64,000 nt of DNA from Nannochloropsis oceanica. Taxonomy: Eukaryota; Sar; Eustigmatophyceae; Eustigmatales; Monodopsidaceae. Made by a program: the position numbers and the translations under genes. How positions within the stretch are numbered: position 1 is the stretch's first letter; each line of letters starts with the position of its first letter. The DNA lies in the NCBI GenBank assembly GCA_004519485.1, contig CP038107.1:620001-684000 (forward strand), in the 5' to 3' direction. Below the pieces are notes generated by a model. The model searched no databases, was not told the DNA's origin, and saw nothing but the letters and a program-made list of their open reading frames with translations. Of the stretch, positions 11,071 through 21,610 are shown piece after piece.

Positions 11071-12699
11071 TCACAACGACATCTGGGCGTTCCCCCAAAA
11101 GATACCAAAGGCCCCCGCAGTCGCCAACAACTGCATCCCCACCCCCAGCAACACCGTCCCTACCCTGGCTCTCGACGCGGTCCACAACACCAGAGTCACC
11201 GCTGGGTTGAAAAGCCCGGTCTCTAACACATCCGCGTCACTGTTGCAAGCCATGGCCCCTAATAAACCTGTCATCGTCAGCCCCACCATCAAAGCCGGAT
11301 GCAGAAAGCCCTCATCATACTCCGCGTCTGTGTTGGCCACAAACACACATAAATACACAGTCGTGAATGCAAAGAGCAACAGTGCATTCCGTGCTCCCAA
11401 CACCACAGGCTCTTCTAGGATAGAAACGGGGGGCATGTCCCTCGACGGTGGAAGAAGCAAGAGGAAACACACACCCAGCAACGCCCCAACCAAATGGGCG
11501 AGTACATAAAAGAGAAGGGAAGTCCACCGAAACATCTGCCTCTTCAACAAGAATATCACCAGAGTGATACTCGAATTAAACTGAGCGCCAGACCGACGCC
11601 ATGCACAAAGAGTAAGGGCGAGGGCTAGAGCACCTGTTGTCCAGCCTCGGTGTGCTGCGCCGAGGGTGACGACGAGGTACATCACTCCAAGCGTCTCGAC
11701 GAGCAGGGGCGCTATTGGTGAGAGTGAGCGCAGAAAACTTTCTTTCTCGCTGCCATTTAAGCTGGTTAGCCATGAGAGAAAAACGCCAAGGAGGGCCCCG
11801 AGGATCGGACCTAGGATGAAGAGTGTATCGCATGCCATGTTGCTTGGAGCAAGAGTGGTCGAATGTCCAGCAAGACCGATAGGAGACGCGGAGGAGGCTG
11901 AGGGGGAGGTAGTAGCGTGATATATCAAGCCTAAGACTCCCATCCAGGGATTGAGGAGACCCGAGGCCATCCCTCGACTTTGAACCGAGGCTACAGCAGA
12001 GGCGTATGCAGCACCTGTAGCAAGTCCGTAGAACGAGCAGCATGCTTCCAGTGCTAATGCCATGGAATCCCACGCGGCCAAGCCGACGTACACGAAGGCG
12101 CTGGAGAAAAGGGAAAGGAGAAATAGGGCATTCCCCCATGATTGAGTCTGGCAGGAAGTGAGTGGTGTGATCACCCCCAGCCCCCCTGGTACCGCGGCAT
12201 GGGCATGACCCTGGCCATTATTCACAGTGTAAGTAAGCGTTGCGAGGGTAATCCCCAAAAATTGCGCGCTCCAAAAAAGCACGGCGCGGGGGAGGCTGAC
12301 ATATCCTCGACACAGCTGACCCATGGTCAAGAGAGGATTACCGCACACATAATAAGAGCCGCTCGCGCTCGCCCCCCCGCTTACAGACGCCGTCGACGCC
12401 GCGTGTGCCAGCCCCGCAAAAACGAGCCCCATTGTCCATGGACTGCTGTGGCTGCTGTACCCTGCCAGGCCGAGGACATAGGAGGCCAACATTTCCATTA
12501 CGACGGGCCAATGCTCGCGAAGCCGGGGCAGCCGCGATGATGGAAGGCTGGTCCCATCTCCGCGGAGCGAGGCCGTGTCTAGGCTGCTGCGGTTCGTGCT
12601 CTTCACAAAGGCACCGTAAGACTGCGGGTGTTGCGTACTAGCTCCGCTGCGATTGGAATTCAGAACCAAGTGCGCGTTTTCCTCATCCTCGCGCCGCAT
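11071..12699 (-). CDS. double aquaporin-like (MIP) membrane channel protein
   Basis: The frame codes for about 542 residues if the ATG at 12699 is used; an ATG at 12957 would add 86 residues. About twelve hydrophobic helices are visible, with four half-helix loops bearing asparagine motifs: CGNPLLTMG, LLNPWMGVLG, SGAQFNSSITL and GLFNPAVTLVLW. Ordinary MIP channels have six helices and two NPA motifs. This looks like two MIP units fused in one chain, with spacing and order (loop B, loop E, loop B, loop E) matching. Only the last motif is canonical NPA; the others are NPL, NPW and NSS. The Arg normally following the second NPA is absent in both halves (NPWM, NPAV), so the selectivity filter must differ from a water or glycerol channel. 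No introns. Divergent from the TMT gene. Confidence 0.72.
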   Translation of the reverse strand: MRREDEENAHLVLNSNRSGASTQHPQSYGAFVKSTNRSSLDTASLRGDGTSLPSSRLPRLREHWPVVMEMLASYVLGLAGYSSHSSPWTMGLVFAGLAHAASTASVSGGASASGSYYVCGNPLLTMGQLCRGYVSLPRAVLFWSAQFLGITLATLTYTVNNGQGHAHAAVPGGLGVITPLTSCQTQSWGNALFLLSLFSSAFVYVGLAAWDSMALALEACCSFYGLATGAAYASAVASVQSRGMASGLLNPWMGVLGLIYHATTSPSASSASPIGLAGHSTTLAPSNMACDTLFILGPILGALLGVFLSWLTSLNGSEKESFLRSLSPIAPLLVETLGVMYLVVTLGAAHRGWTTGALALALTLCAWRRSGAQFNSSITLVIFLLKRQMFRWTSLLFYVLAHLVGALLGVCFLLLLPPSRDMPPVSILEEPVVLGARNALLLFAFTTVYLCVFVANTDAEYDEGFLHPALMVGLTMTGLLGAMACNSDADVLETGLFNPAVTLVLWTASRARVGTVLLGVGMQLLATAGAFGIFWGNAQMSL

Positions 12700-13138
12700 G
12701 ATATGATGCCCACCGGCTGCTGCTGCTGCTGCTGCTGTCCCTAGACCAACAGCTTGCGTCCTGTGCACGCTAGAGATGTAGTGGTGAAGAAATAAGTGGA
12801 AAAGAGGGCCAGGGAATATGATTAGAGAAGCCGAGATGACTCGCTCTTGTCGGCGATATCTCTGGCCGTGTGCGCGCCCAGTCCGTCTAAAGGCAACCAC
12901 TCTAACAACATGCACAGCAAGCGTAGGAGAACGAGCAGATGATTTTAGTCTCATCATCGTATTGACGGCAGGCTCCAGGCATAATTTTCTATAGTAGCAG
13001 AACTCATCCGCTCCCCTCCTCACTGGCAGGCTGCCCCGGCCCCCGTCCCCACACTCAGACAAAGCTTCGACGCATTTTTCACCGCCCGCACGTCCGCCTC
13101 GGCTCTAGGCGCTACAAGGAAATTTCGAAAAACATACT
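12700..13138. promoter_or_regulatory. shared upstream region between MIP-like and TMT genes
   Basis: The two genes diverge here. The minus frame stays open to about 13062, so part may code for an N-terminal extension of the MIP-like protein (Arg-rich, then an Ala run from a CTG microsatellite near 12718-12740). Confidence 0.35.
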
Positions 13139-14287
13139 ATGAAGTTGACCACTACCGTCGTCCTCGTCGGAAGCATGGCCTTGACCCAGGCATTCTCCAC
13201 ACCTTCCCCCAAGCCGACCAGCCCTTTGTTTGGCAGCAGCAGCCGTGGCAGTGGCAACCCCCAACAGGTCTCCTCCTCTTCGCCACCCTCCTCGTCATCA
13301 TGTCCAGCGTCGTTCACTTCCAACACGCCCCTCTCTTCCTCCGCCTCGTCCTCCCCAAGCCCCCCCAAAAGGAAAGGCTTCTCCCATTTCTTCGACAAGC
13401 TGAACCCCCTCAAGTACCGTGACTTTGGCGTGGGCACAGAGCTTAAAGACGGGATCGCGACCTTTTATGACGAGTCCACTGCCATTTGGGAAGAGGTATG
13501 GGGAGAGCATTTGCACCACGGCTATTACTACACAGGCAAGGAGAAGAATCATCAGAAAGCGCAAGTTGACATGATTGAAGAGTCCCTGAAGTTTGCAGGG
13601 GTGGGCGATGTGACAACCAGCGGGGTGAAGCGGGCGGTGGATGTGGGGTGCGGAATTGGAGGGTCGTCCCGATTTTTGGCGACAAAGTACGGAGCTCAGG
13701 TTAGGGGGATCACATTGAGTCCGTTTCAATGTCGACGAGCGCAGTTTTTGACGCAGAAGGCCGGGTTAGAAGATAAGGCGAAATTTTCGGTAGCGGATGC
13801 TCTGGCGATGCCTTTCCAAAAAGAGACGTTTGATTTGGTGTGGAGTATGGAGAGTGGGGAGCATATGCCGGATAAGAAGCAGTTCATGAGAGAATTGGTC
13901 CGGGTGGCGGCGCCCGGGGGAAGAATTGTCGTAGTGACTTGGTGTCATCGCAATTTAAAAGACGGGGAGAAATTGACGAGATTTGAGAGGGGGTTGCTCA
14001 AATTGATCAATTCGATTTATTTTTTGCCGCCGTGGGTCAGTATGAATAGGTACGTGGCTCTGGCGGAGGAGGAGGGGTTAGAGGGAATTAAGACGGCGGA
14101 TTGGACTCAGGTCGTGAAGCCGTTTTGGCCGGCAGTGCTCGTGAGTTGCTTGAATTGGAAAAGTATCAAGGTGCTGTTCACCAGCGAGACGGTACGGAAG
14201 GGGGCGTTGGCGATATTGTACATGATGGTGGGGTACTCGGTAGGATTGATTAAGTTTGGGGTGATAACCGGACAGAAGAAAAAGTAA
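13139..14287 (+). CDS. VTE4: gamma-tocopherol C-methyltransferase
   Basis: This enzyme transfers a methyl group from S-adenosylmethionine to gamma- or delta-tocopherol, giving alpha- or beta-tocopherol in the plastid. The single-exon frame gives 382 residues. The N-terminus MKLTTTVVLVGSMALTQAFST is a signal peptide with an A-F junction, then a Ser/Pro-rich transit region to about residue 85. The methyltransferase core shows FYDESTAIWEEVWGEHLHHGYY, the SAM-binding VDVGCGIGGSSRFLA, GITLSPFQ, DALAMPF, and WSMESGEHMPDK, all typical of the tocopherol methyltransferase group (relatives of sterol and MPBQ methyltransferases). The C-terminal region has FLPPWVS and a hydrophobic stretch near the end, a possible membrane contact. 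Length fits the family. It could act on a related quinol, but VTE4-type motifs are strong. Confidence 0.9.
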   Translation: MKLTTTVVLVGSMALTQAFSTPSPKPTSPLFGSSSRGSGNPQQVSSSSPPSSSSCPASFTSNTPLSSSASSSPSPPKRKGFSHFFDKLNPLKYRDFGVGTELKDGIATFYDESTAIWEEVWGEHLHHGYYYTGKEKNHQKAQVDMIEESLKFAGVGDVTTSGVKRAVDVGCGIGGSSRFLATKYGAQVRGITLSPFQCRRAQFLTQKAGLEDKAKFSVADALAMPFQKETFDLVWSMESGEHMPDKKQFMRELVRVAAPGGRIVVVTWCHRNLKDGEKLTRFERGLLKLINSIYFLPPWVSMNRYVALAEEEGLEGIKTADWTQVVKPFWPAVLVSCLNWKSIKVLFTSETVRKGALAILYMMVGYSVGLIKFGVITGQKKK

Positions 14288-14808
14288 TTAGGGGGGGGAT
14301 GGAAAGGAGGGAAGGAAAAAAAAGGAAAGAAGAAGCAAGAACGCACGGCACCGAAAGGACGAAAAAGGAAAATAATTTAAAGTCCCAGGAAGATCAGGTG
14401 AGACAACACGAAGGGGGAATTCTACTACAGGGGCATTGTGCGAATGCATCCGAGAGTTGTCATGAAACACAAAAATGGCAAGAGAGAACACGGGGAGAAA
14501 ATTGAAAGTGACAGTCCGGAAAACGTCATCCGTCCTGCTGGACTGTGGTTTGCGTGTGTGAAATCAATTCTGTATTCGTTTCTCCTTCATATTCTCATAT
14601 CCCTTCGTGTTTGCTTTGCTTTTGTTGTGGCGCATTTAATGCTTCCCTTGCCGTTACTCCCGTCACCGGGAAGGAGAGGACACAAAATGTCGTCTCTTCC
14701 TTTTAACTCTTCATTCGTCAGATCTTTATAGTTAATTTACCTGGATTAGGGATACGATCAAAATTTTAATTTGTACACACACCAGAGGGGAAGGCTCTCT
14801 CTCTTTCC
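14288..14808. other. intergenic between convergent genes
   Basis: Purine-rich GGAAAGGAGG DNA follows the TMT stop, then ordinary unstructured sequence. No gene recognised. Both 3' UTRs should lie here. Confidence 0.4.
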
Positions 14809-17727
14809 TCACCGTCGCCCCCCCCGTCTATAAGGATCAGATCCTCCCTCCCACGCACCCTCCCCATGTTCCGGCCGGCGACTCGCCTTCTCTAACAGCT
14901 TGGGAATGTCGTGAGAAAAGACGCGGTCCATTTCATACACCATCGCTTTGTCTAATTTAGGAAACTTCCTGTAAAAAATGGAGTAAGGGAAGGAGGGAGG
15001 GTATGAGTGAATGTACCTGGGTTGGAATGCGAAAATCATTCCCTCCTCCCCCCCGCCTTTCCCCTCCTACCTCAAATCCTTCACCTCCCCCAAACGTGCC
15101 CGAAACTTATTGATATCAGGGAAATCCCCTAGGGGCAAGCCATACCGTCGAGCACAAGCCACAAACTCTCTGGGTAGTGTCTGGAGCAACTTGGCTTGTT
15201 TCTCACTTTTTCCAAACACGGTCGGGACTTGCTTTCGGAGATAGTGGATCAAATACGCGTGCACCTTGACGGACCTCGCGCGTTTGACCAGTTCATTGAT
15301 TCGCCTCACTACGGCGTTGTGGGGTAATCCACCAAGCTCCCCCAACAAATCCGCCTTTTCCTTTTCGAGTAGATAGCGGTTTTGGGAGTGCTTCAGCGGA
15401 TGTTCCCAGAATGAGCCGATGTACACGCGACAGACCTCGGGGGTGTTGACCACCTTTCCAAGGGACCACATGAGGGCACCGTAGATACGCATGAGTTGTT
15501 GGGAGTCGATTTGGTCGGCTTTGTTGAGCAAGATCCGTATTTTGTCTTGGTGGATGCGGAGGGCATCCATCACGACGCGGAGCTCGTCGGAAATATCGAG
15601 CTTGTGGGCGTCGAACATGATGATGATAAGGTCGGCCCGGTCAGCGAACCATTGGATGACAGCCTGGAGACCCGAGGGAGGGAGGGATACAGGAAAGATG
15701 GAGGGAAGGTATGATTGTTTCAGCCGAGAATTTTGATTTATACTCTAAACTCATGATTTCGTACATTATTGTTCCTTAGTCAGAGACTCGCAATTGCGGT
15801 AGGAGCCAAGTAGCTGTTCATTATCGGGCATCGAATGAGGCGACGCACTCAGATTGGTGCCAGCATTGGGTTTCATCATTCCAAGAATTTTGACAGAAAA
15901 CGTTGAGTTTGTTTATTTTAAATTAAACTAAATGGAGTACTTGAAAAACAAAAAATCCTTTTTCATTCACTCAAGATCAAATACAACGTGTGTACATGCC
16001 CTCCCTCCTTCAACCCCGCTCACCTGGTAGTCATAATCTCGGCCCAAGCGCTGCTTCTCCCCCGACAAAATCCCCGGCGAGTCGATCAACGTGATATTTC
16101 TGCAAACAGGGGAGGGAGGGAGGGAGGGAGGGAGGGAGGGAGGGCGGGTCGAGAGAGTCGGCGAGTGAGTCCTCCTTCCTGGCTCCTCATCTAACTGTCC
16201 AGCAGCTAAACACCCACACCACTCTCTTTCTGTCCCCTCCACCGCTTCCTACCTCCGCTCGTCCTCGACCTCTCCCTCCGTCCACTCTCCGTCCCACTCT
16301 CCGTCCCATGATCCTCACCTTAAAATCGGCGCCGGGACTTCCGCGGCCTCGAATTTCGTCAAGAAATTGTTCCCAAAAGCCGCCACCCCCCGAAAGGGCT
16401 TATCCGCCTGCATCGCCAGGGCGTGGCCTGGGACCAGCCGTGCTTCTGGCCCATGCATGACTGCCATAAATCGATCTGTGGTTGGCTCTGGGCCGACACG
16501 CTGGCCGGGGAAGTCGTGTTGCAGGAGGGAGCGGATGAAGGAGGTCTTCCCGACGGAATACTGGCCTGTTGGTTGGTGTGGTTGGGTATAGAAAATGTGG
16601 GTATGCATGTGCGTGCATGCATGTGTAATTGTGTGCATGTCTGCGTCTGTGGGAGAGAGTGTTTCCCATCATGTCCTTCTCATTATCTTGAATAGGGCGC
16701 ATGTACGTTACAGCCATGAGCCTTGGAGATTCTCAGAGGATGTAGGGAGGGTGGGAGGGAGGAAGGGAAGGAGGAAGGTAAGAAAGGAGGAAGACGAACC
16801 TAACAACAACACCATCGGCTTGGCTTCAAAATCCGCAGGGTTCAACGGCGCGGAATGAAACTGCGCGTATTTACTGGCAAGTTCCAAGGGCAGCACTTTC
16901 TTCCGATAAAGTCGTTTTAATTCATCAAAAAACTGTTCTTTGTCGAGGACGGAGAGGTCGGCTCCATGCCAGGGGGCCTTCACGTCCTCGTTTCCTTCGA
17001 AAGGAGGGGGAGATGCAGAAGAGGGGCCACAGGTAAAGGAGGAAGGGAGAGCGGATGGGGTAGGAGGGTGGGTAAGGAGGGAGGCTTCGAGGTCGGCGTC
17101 CGGGCAGGAGGGAGCGAGCGAGGAAGAGGAAGGAGGATGTGGAGGACCAGAAAAGCCAGGCAGCGGTTGGTCGCCTCCTGTATAGTAGTCGTCTGAAGGA
17201 GAGGGGGGAGTTGGTGCCCCTGTATCACTCCCTCCCTCCCAAGATTGTCCTTCCCTCCCTCCCCCCCGCCCTCCTTGGTGGTGGTCCTCCTGTTGTGGAC
17301 GTTGCTTGGAGGCAGGTGGCTGCAGTGGATGCTGCTGACGCTGTGGGTGCAAGTGCGAGGGAGGCTGCTGCTGCTGATAGGGTCGGTTGTGCGGGTAATG
17401 TCGCTGTCGTGATGGTGGTGGTGGGTGAGAATGCGAAGGTTGTGGTGCTCTATCCCCTCTATCCCCTCCTCTCCCGCTCTTGCCGCTGCTGCTGTACTCG
17501 CTGCTGCCACTGCCTTTGTGTGCCCCTCCTAGTTGCCCCCCCCCCCCTCGTCCTCTCCCTTCTTTTCCGCTACCACTGGTGGGGTAAGGAGGATAGCTAT
17601 CCGAAGCAGCTGTGTATGGAGCCGAAGGTAAGGGTCGCCATCCCTGTACAAGGAGGAAGAAGGGGAGCGAGAGAGGGAGGGAAGGAGGGGTCAAAGGAAG
17701 AAGCACCGGCATGTTTTTCCATCCCAT
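14809..17727 (-). CDS. EHD/dynamin-superfamily membrane-remodelling GTPase
   Basis: EHD proteins are dynamin-like ATPases/GTPases that bend endosomal membranes. Exons: 17727-16800, 16565-16319, 16099-16024, 15663-15071 and 14968-14809, all joined in phase by GT-AG introns. Exon 1 codes for a long Pro/Ser/Gly/His-rich disordered region, then WHGADLSVLDKEQFF and a helical lead-in ending KPMVLLLG. The P-loop GQYSVGKTSF is rebuilt across intron 1, followed by GPEPTTDRF (switch I), TLIDSPGIL with SGEKQRLGRDYDYQ (switch II), WFADRADLIIIMFDAHKLD, and LLNKADQID (base recognition), all EHD hallmarks, then the helical domain. The protein ends at KLLEKASRRPEHG... with no C-terminal EH domain seen. The stretch from 17727 to about 17645 is pyrimidine-rich and ends TTGTACAG, so it is probably an intron and the true first exon may lie upstream (perhaps with an EH domain, which I did not find). 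Confidence 0.85.
16104..16143 (+). repeat. GGGA microsatellite in an intron of the EHD gene
   Basis: About ten GGGA units in a row lie just beyond the acceptor of the second intron. On the transcribed strand it is TCCC-rich and forms the polypyrimidine tract. Confidence 0.8.
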
Positions 17728-17919
17728 GGGTTGGAGACAAAAGGCTCGTTTTGTCCTGAGCGAATATCAGAAGAGGTGAAATAATAATGATTCAGACATC
17801 ACAGAGTTGTTTCAGTGTTTTTGTCATGGTCAGGTTTCTTCATCATTTGTTTGGCTCGTCGAAGACGAGAAGTTACAGGTGCAGGCAGAGTACAATCTCA
17901 AATGTACACATCATCCTAC

Positions 17920-18162
17920 TTAAAGAGTTGCACGTACCCCTGCATTGCCATCTCCTCCCCAGGACGCCACTCCCCCACTGCCCACCGCCGCCACGACCAT
18001 GCCGCTGCTAGAACATCCCCCAACCAAGGCGAGGAGGCCGACGGCAGGAATGAACAACCCGGTTACTGCAGCTGCCGTTCCTTGCCCTCTTTGCCTCATC
18101 CTTTTTATGCGTGGCCGGGCCTTAGGGACGACAGCATCAGAGGCCATCGCATGTGTCTGCAT
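17920..18162 (-). CDS. possible small membrane protein (about 80 residues)
   Basis: A short frame lies between the EHD gene and the GCK-domain gene. It has a basic N-terminus (KARPRIKRMRQRGQG) followed by one hydrophobic segment (AAAVTGLFIPAVGLLALVGG) and a Gly/Val/Ala-rich tail. The positive-then-hydrophobic order would suit a single-span membrane protein. I do not recognise it. Overlapping plus-strand frames of similar length exist, so it could be chance. Confidence 0.3.
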   Translation of the reverse strand: MQTHAMASDAVVPKARPRIKRMRQRGQGTAAAVTGLFIPAVGLLALVGGCSSSGMVVAAVGSGGVASWGGDGNAGVRATL

Positions 18163-18535
18163 GGTGTGGAGGGAGGGCGGCACTCCTCAACGCGTCTTGT
18201 CTTCGGAGTCTCGGGAGGGGGCTAAATTTGCTGGACGTGGGACATGTGGGGACGACAAGAACGGTGACTGGCTCTGTGCTTGTGTGCGATAGGTATTTAT
18301 TGCGTGAAGTTTGTGCGTTAAGGTAGGGATCTTGACGGGATAGTGAAGTCATGAAGTCAAAGGGCAACCACAAGCGAGTAGGACTCGCCGCCACGGCAAC
18401 AACCGCCGCGAATGAGTCCCTTCGGGATTCTAGCAAGGCCCTCAGGCTGCCTGCTTGCTATACTCATCTCTCTTATCTTACGTCCACACACCTATCGGCG
18501 TGCACAACACACAGACCAAAAAAAGTATTAGAGCC
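18163..18535. promoter_or_regulatory. upstream region of the GCK-domain gene
   Basis: No gene recognised. The initiation codon at 18536 is the first ATG that gives a mitochondrial-type N-terminus. Confidence 0.3.
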
Positions 18536-19740
18536 ATGTTTGCTCAGCACTTGCGGTTTGCGTCGCGCCTTGGAGCCGCCGGCGTAGGCGCTGCGGTCCT
18601 CAGCAGCAAGCATATCGAAGGCAACAGCAGCACCCGCTGCGACGCAGTGGGGCAGCAGCAGCTCAGGCGCACCACACCCCCACAACAGCGCTTAGTATTC
18701 GACCACGCCTTGGACGACCGGGAAAAGGACACGGCTGGCTTCGTGGGGGTCTTTTTGGACGCGGCCTCGGTGGCTCGCGTGCAAAACGCGGTCGGCGGCC
18801 CCCTCTCCCGCAATGCCCACGCCCTCATCCAGCTCCACCCCGAACCGGAATTGAAGCGCTCGTTTGCACCATTATTTGGGACCAAGGTATGTGTGTGTCA
18901 AGGAGGGGCCAAAGCGAGCGGTGGGATCGCAGGAAGATCTGTCATTCATCTCCCTAGTTCGGAGGCACTGACTTGCATCCTCCATAAGGACACAAGTTTA
19001 TGTCAACTACCTCTCGGGCCACTCACGACACTGACGTCTCCCCTCTGTCTTTTTCTCGTTTAATTGTTGTCTAGGCCAAGGTCGTGGTCCGCGGTGTGGC
19101 CACGGACGTCTCAACCCAGCAACAGGTCATCATCGTGGACGTGAGCGTCGGCAGCGGCCCTCACAGCCGTCTGACCCCCTCCAAGAACGGGCATGGGAGC
19201 GTTCCTACCATTTCGATGGCATCCGAAAGCTGGGACGATGATGTCGCAGATTTGCTAGGCGTGGATCTGGCGAGACGGTTGTTAGAAAATGGGATATTGC
19301 ATGTCAAGGGGTCGTGGGATGGGGTCTTGCCCGGACAGGTACTTGATGGGATTAAGTACCCACCCACGAGGGCAATTTTTAGGGAGCTGGAAATCCCCAT
19401 CGCATGTGAGGGGACGGTGTGTGCGTCCGGGGATTATGATGATCGAGCAGCGCAGTGTATGGTGAAGAAGGAGGTAGGGGTAGTGGTGGAAGCACCGAAG
19501 GAGGAGGAAGGAGAAGGGGATGTGAAGGGGGAGTGTCCGCTCTGTACTTACATGATGAATAGCCCGTGTAAGGATGTATTTGTTGTATTTAAGGCTTGCA
19601 TTGACAAGGCGGGGAGCACGGACGAACAGGATGATTTGCAGAGGTGCGAGCCGTCGGCAGCAAGCGTGCATGAGTGCATTCAGAAGTTTGGGTTGTTCAG
19701 GGAGCATCTGGAGGGTGAGGGCGAGGAAAAGGATGATTAG
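18536..19740 (+). CDS. GCK-domain (twin-cysteine) protein, probably mitochondrial
   Basis: Two exons, 18536-18886 and 19075-19740, separated by a 188 bp intron, give about 338 residues. The N-terminus MFAQHLRFASRLGAAGVGAAVLS is basic and Ala-rich without acids, like a mitochondrial presequence. The middle (about 60-230) is an unrecognised globular region containing FDHALDDREKDTAGFVGVFLD and KVVVRGVATDVSTQQQVIIVDVS. The C-terminus has CPLCTYMMNSPCKDVF, FKACIDKAG, DDLQRCEPSA and VHECIQKFG. This spacing of cysteines (CxxC, C, C, C, C) and the pattern match the plant and algal GCK domain, a CHCH-like disulfide fold. An acidic linker (KEEEGEGDVKGE) joins the two. It may be an intermembrane-space protein; function unknown. 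Confidence 0.72.
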
Positions 19741-20493
19741 GAGAAAGAAGACATTTTGATAGTAGGAGTGCCGACTGGAAAAGCGGGAGGGATACCGCAC
19801 ACGCATGTAGTAGGGACATGAAAAAGGAGTGAGAAAATGAGGGAGGAAAAACAGGAGTACCAACCATGGCGGCCTCGGACGCCTAAATAAGCGAGACTCG
19901 GTAACGCTCTAATTTGACTCGAGGGACATGACAATTTTATAACTACGGTGAGTAGCTGAGTACATGGTGAGTGCAGTCGTCGTCTTGAGAGAGACTCGTC
20001 GCACTAGGTGAGAGCATCAGGAGGAAGGAGCGGGAGCAGCAGGAGCAGCAGCGGGAGCAGCAGAGAGTGTAGATAGTAAAATACAGAAAAAAAAGGCTTT
20101 GTCTTGGGTGTATGGTACACCGGAAGAAATAGAATTAGCAGAGGAAAAGAAGTAAAGACAAACTAGAGATTGAAAGGGAGAGAGCAACGGGAAAGTCGAC
20201 AATTATGTCTAATCCCGCCACGCACTCGGATTTCTTCGTCTTACGCACAATGTCCTTACATTGAGCCACTGTCAACTACTAAGACGCAATTAAATATATG
20301 TCGAGTTTCATCTTCTGTTGTTTTCAATTGTGTGTCCTACCTGCAAGAAGCACGGCTCGTATTTCTCATATTAACCATGAAGTTAGGCCGTTCGCATGGC
20401 ATCATTACGACTTTCCTTGCCACATCTCTTTCCAGCACTCACACTCGCATCCTCACATGCACCCTTCACAGAAACCTGCCATCTACTCACATC
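19741..20493. other. intergenic, no gene recognised
   Basis: About 750 bp between two plus-strand genes. It holds an imperfect AGCAGGAGCAGCAGCGGGAGCAGCAG run at 20036-20062 and no coding sequence I can support. In-frame ATGs at 20377 and elsewhere upstream of the lumen protein exist, but the ATG at 20494 gives the better signal peptide. Confidence 0.4.
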
Positions 20494-21405
20494 ATGAAGC
20501 CCTGCCATCTTTTGTTTGCGGCCCTTTCCTTCCAGGCATCCGCCTTCCTCCTCCCCCCTTCTCTTCCCTCCTCCCGGGATGCAGTCGTCTTGAGCGCAGC
20601 CCGCACGAACGATGCAGTTTCGTCCCGGCAACAGCACATCGGCATTTCCCTCCGTTCTTTGTCACTCGCAGGACTTGGCACCGCGGTCGTGTTGGCGCGC
20701 GACATGGCGCCGGCAAATGCGAAAGAGAAGCCCGAGTATCTGAAGGAGCCTACGCCCGAGTTTGAGGTACGTACCTCAAGGCTGCATTAACAGCCAACAA
20801 TCAATTACGTCTCAGAATATTTCATGTCTATGAAACTGGATGCCGAATTATTTTTCTCCCTTCTTGTTCCGCTTGTCCCTCCCTCACCGCCACCCCCATT
20901 AAACCACTTCTTAAGGCAATGCAAAAGCGCGCCATGGAGTTTGAAAAACTAGCTCTCGAGAAGAAGAGGGTCTGGAAGGACAAGTACGCCTTGCTACCCG
21001 AAGCCAAGACGGAGGATGAGTTAGTGAAGGCCCTGGATGGACTCACCGCCTTCGTCCTGGCTGAACGAGGATTGCCGGTTGGCATTAAGAAGCAGGTGCG
21101 TGGGACAAATTATCATCTCTTTGTTATGAATATTATGTCTATATATATCGCCAGAAAAGGCCTTGGAATAAGATTACAAATGGACCTATTCGGCCTGAAA
21201 ATCCAACCTTAAACATTCTGAAATCATGCTGAATCATATATGCAAAATACAGGCCTTGGTCAGCGATATCCGCAAGGTGAAACGAGCGGGAAAGGAGGCC
21301 AAAATCTGGAACAAGAATGCGGAGATCTCCTACGAGCAGCTGATCTATTCCATCAACTACGAACAAAGCCCTAACACAGCTCGTGACCTGACGGCGCCTT
21401 TATAG
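20494..21405 (+). CDS. thylakoid-lumen helical protein, PsbQ/Psb31-like candidate
   Basis: Three exons, 20494-20766, 20916-21095 and 21253-21405, code for 201 residues. The presequence is tripartite: signal peptide MKPCHLLFAALSFQASAF with an ASA-F junction, a transit segment (SRDAVVLSAARTNDAVSSRQ), then a lumen-targeting hydrophobic stretch SLRSLSLAGLGTAVVLARDMAPANA ending in an AxA site. The mature part, from KEKPEYLKEP, is about 125 residues and nearly all helical and charged: RAMEFEKLALEKKRVWKDKY, DELVKALDGLTAFVLAERGLP, LVSDIRKVKRAGKEAKIW, ISYEQLIYSINYEQSPN. A small four-helix lumen protein of this size suggests an extrinsic photosystem II subunit of the PsbQ or Psb31 type, but I cannot assign it by sequence alone. 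Confidence 0.72.
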
Positions 21406-21610
21406 GATGGGAAAGTAAGGGTCAGATGGAGGGTTAAAATAGAAGAGCGGGGAGTGCGGGTAGTGAGTGAGGGAGATCGGCGTTTTGATGCTCTCCAGTG
21501 ATTTACTTTCGTGGGGGACCTCAGATGAAGATAAAAGAGCTTTTATAATAACTACATACAAAAGGACTGGATGGTGACATATGCTTATACTTCATCGTTG
21601 TTTTTAGCTT

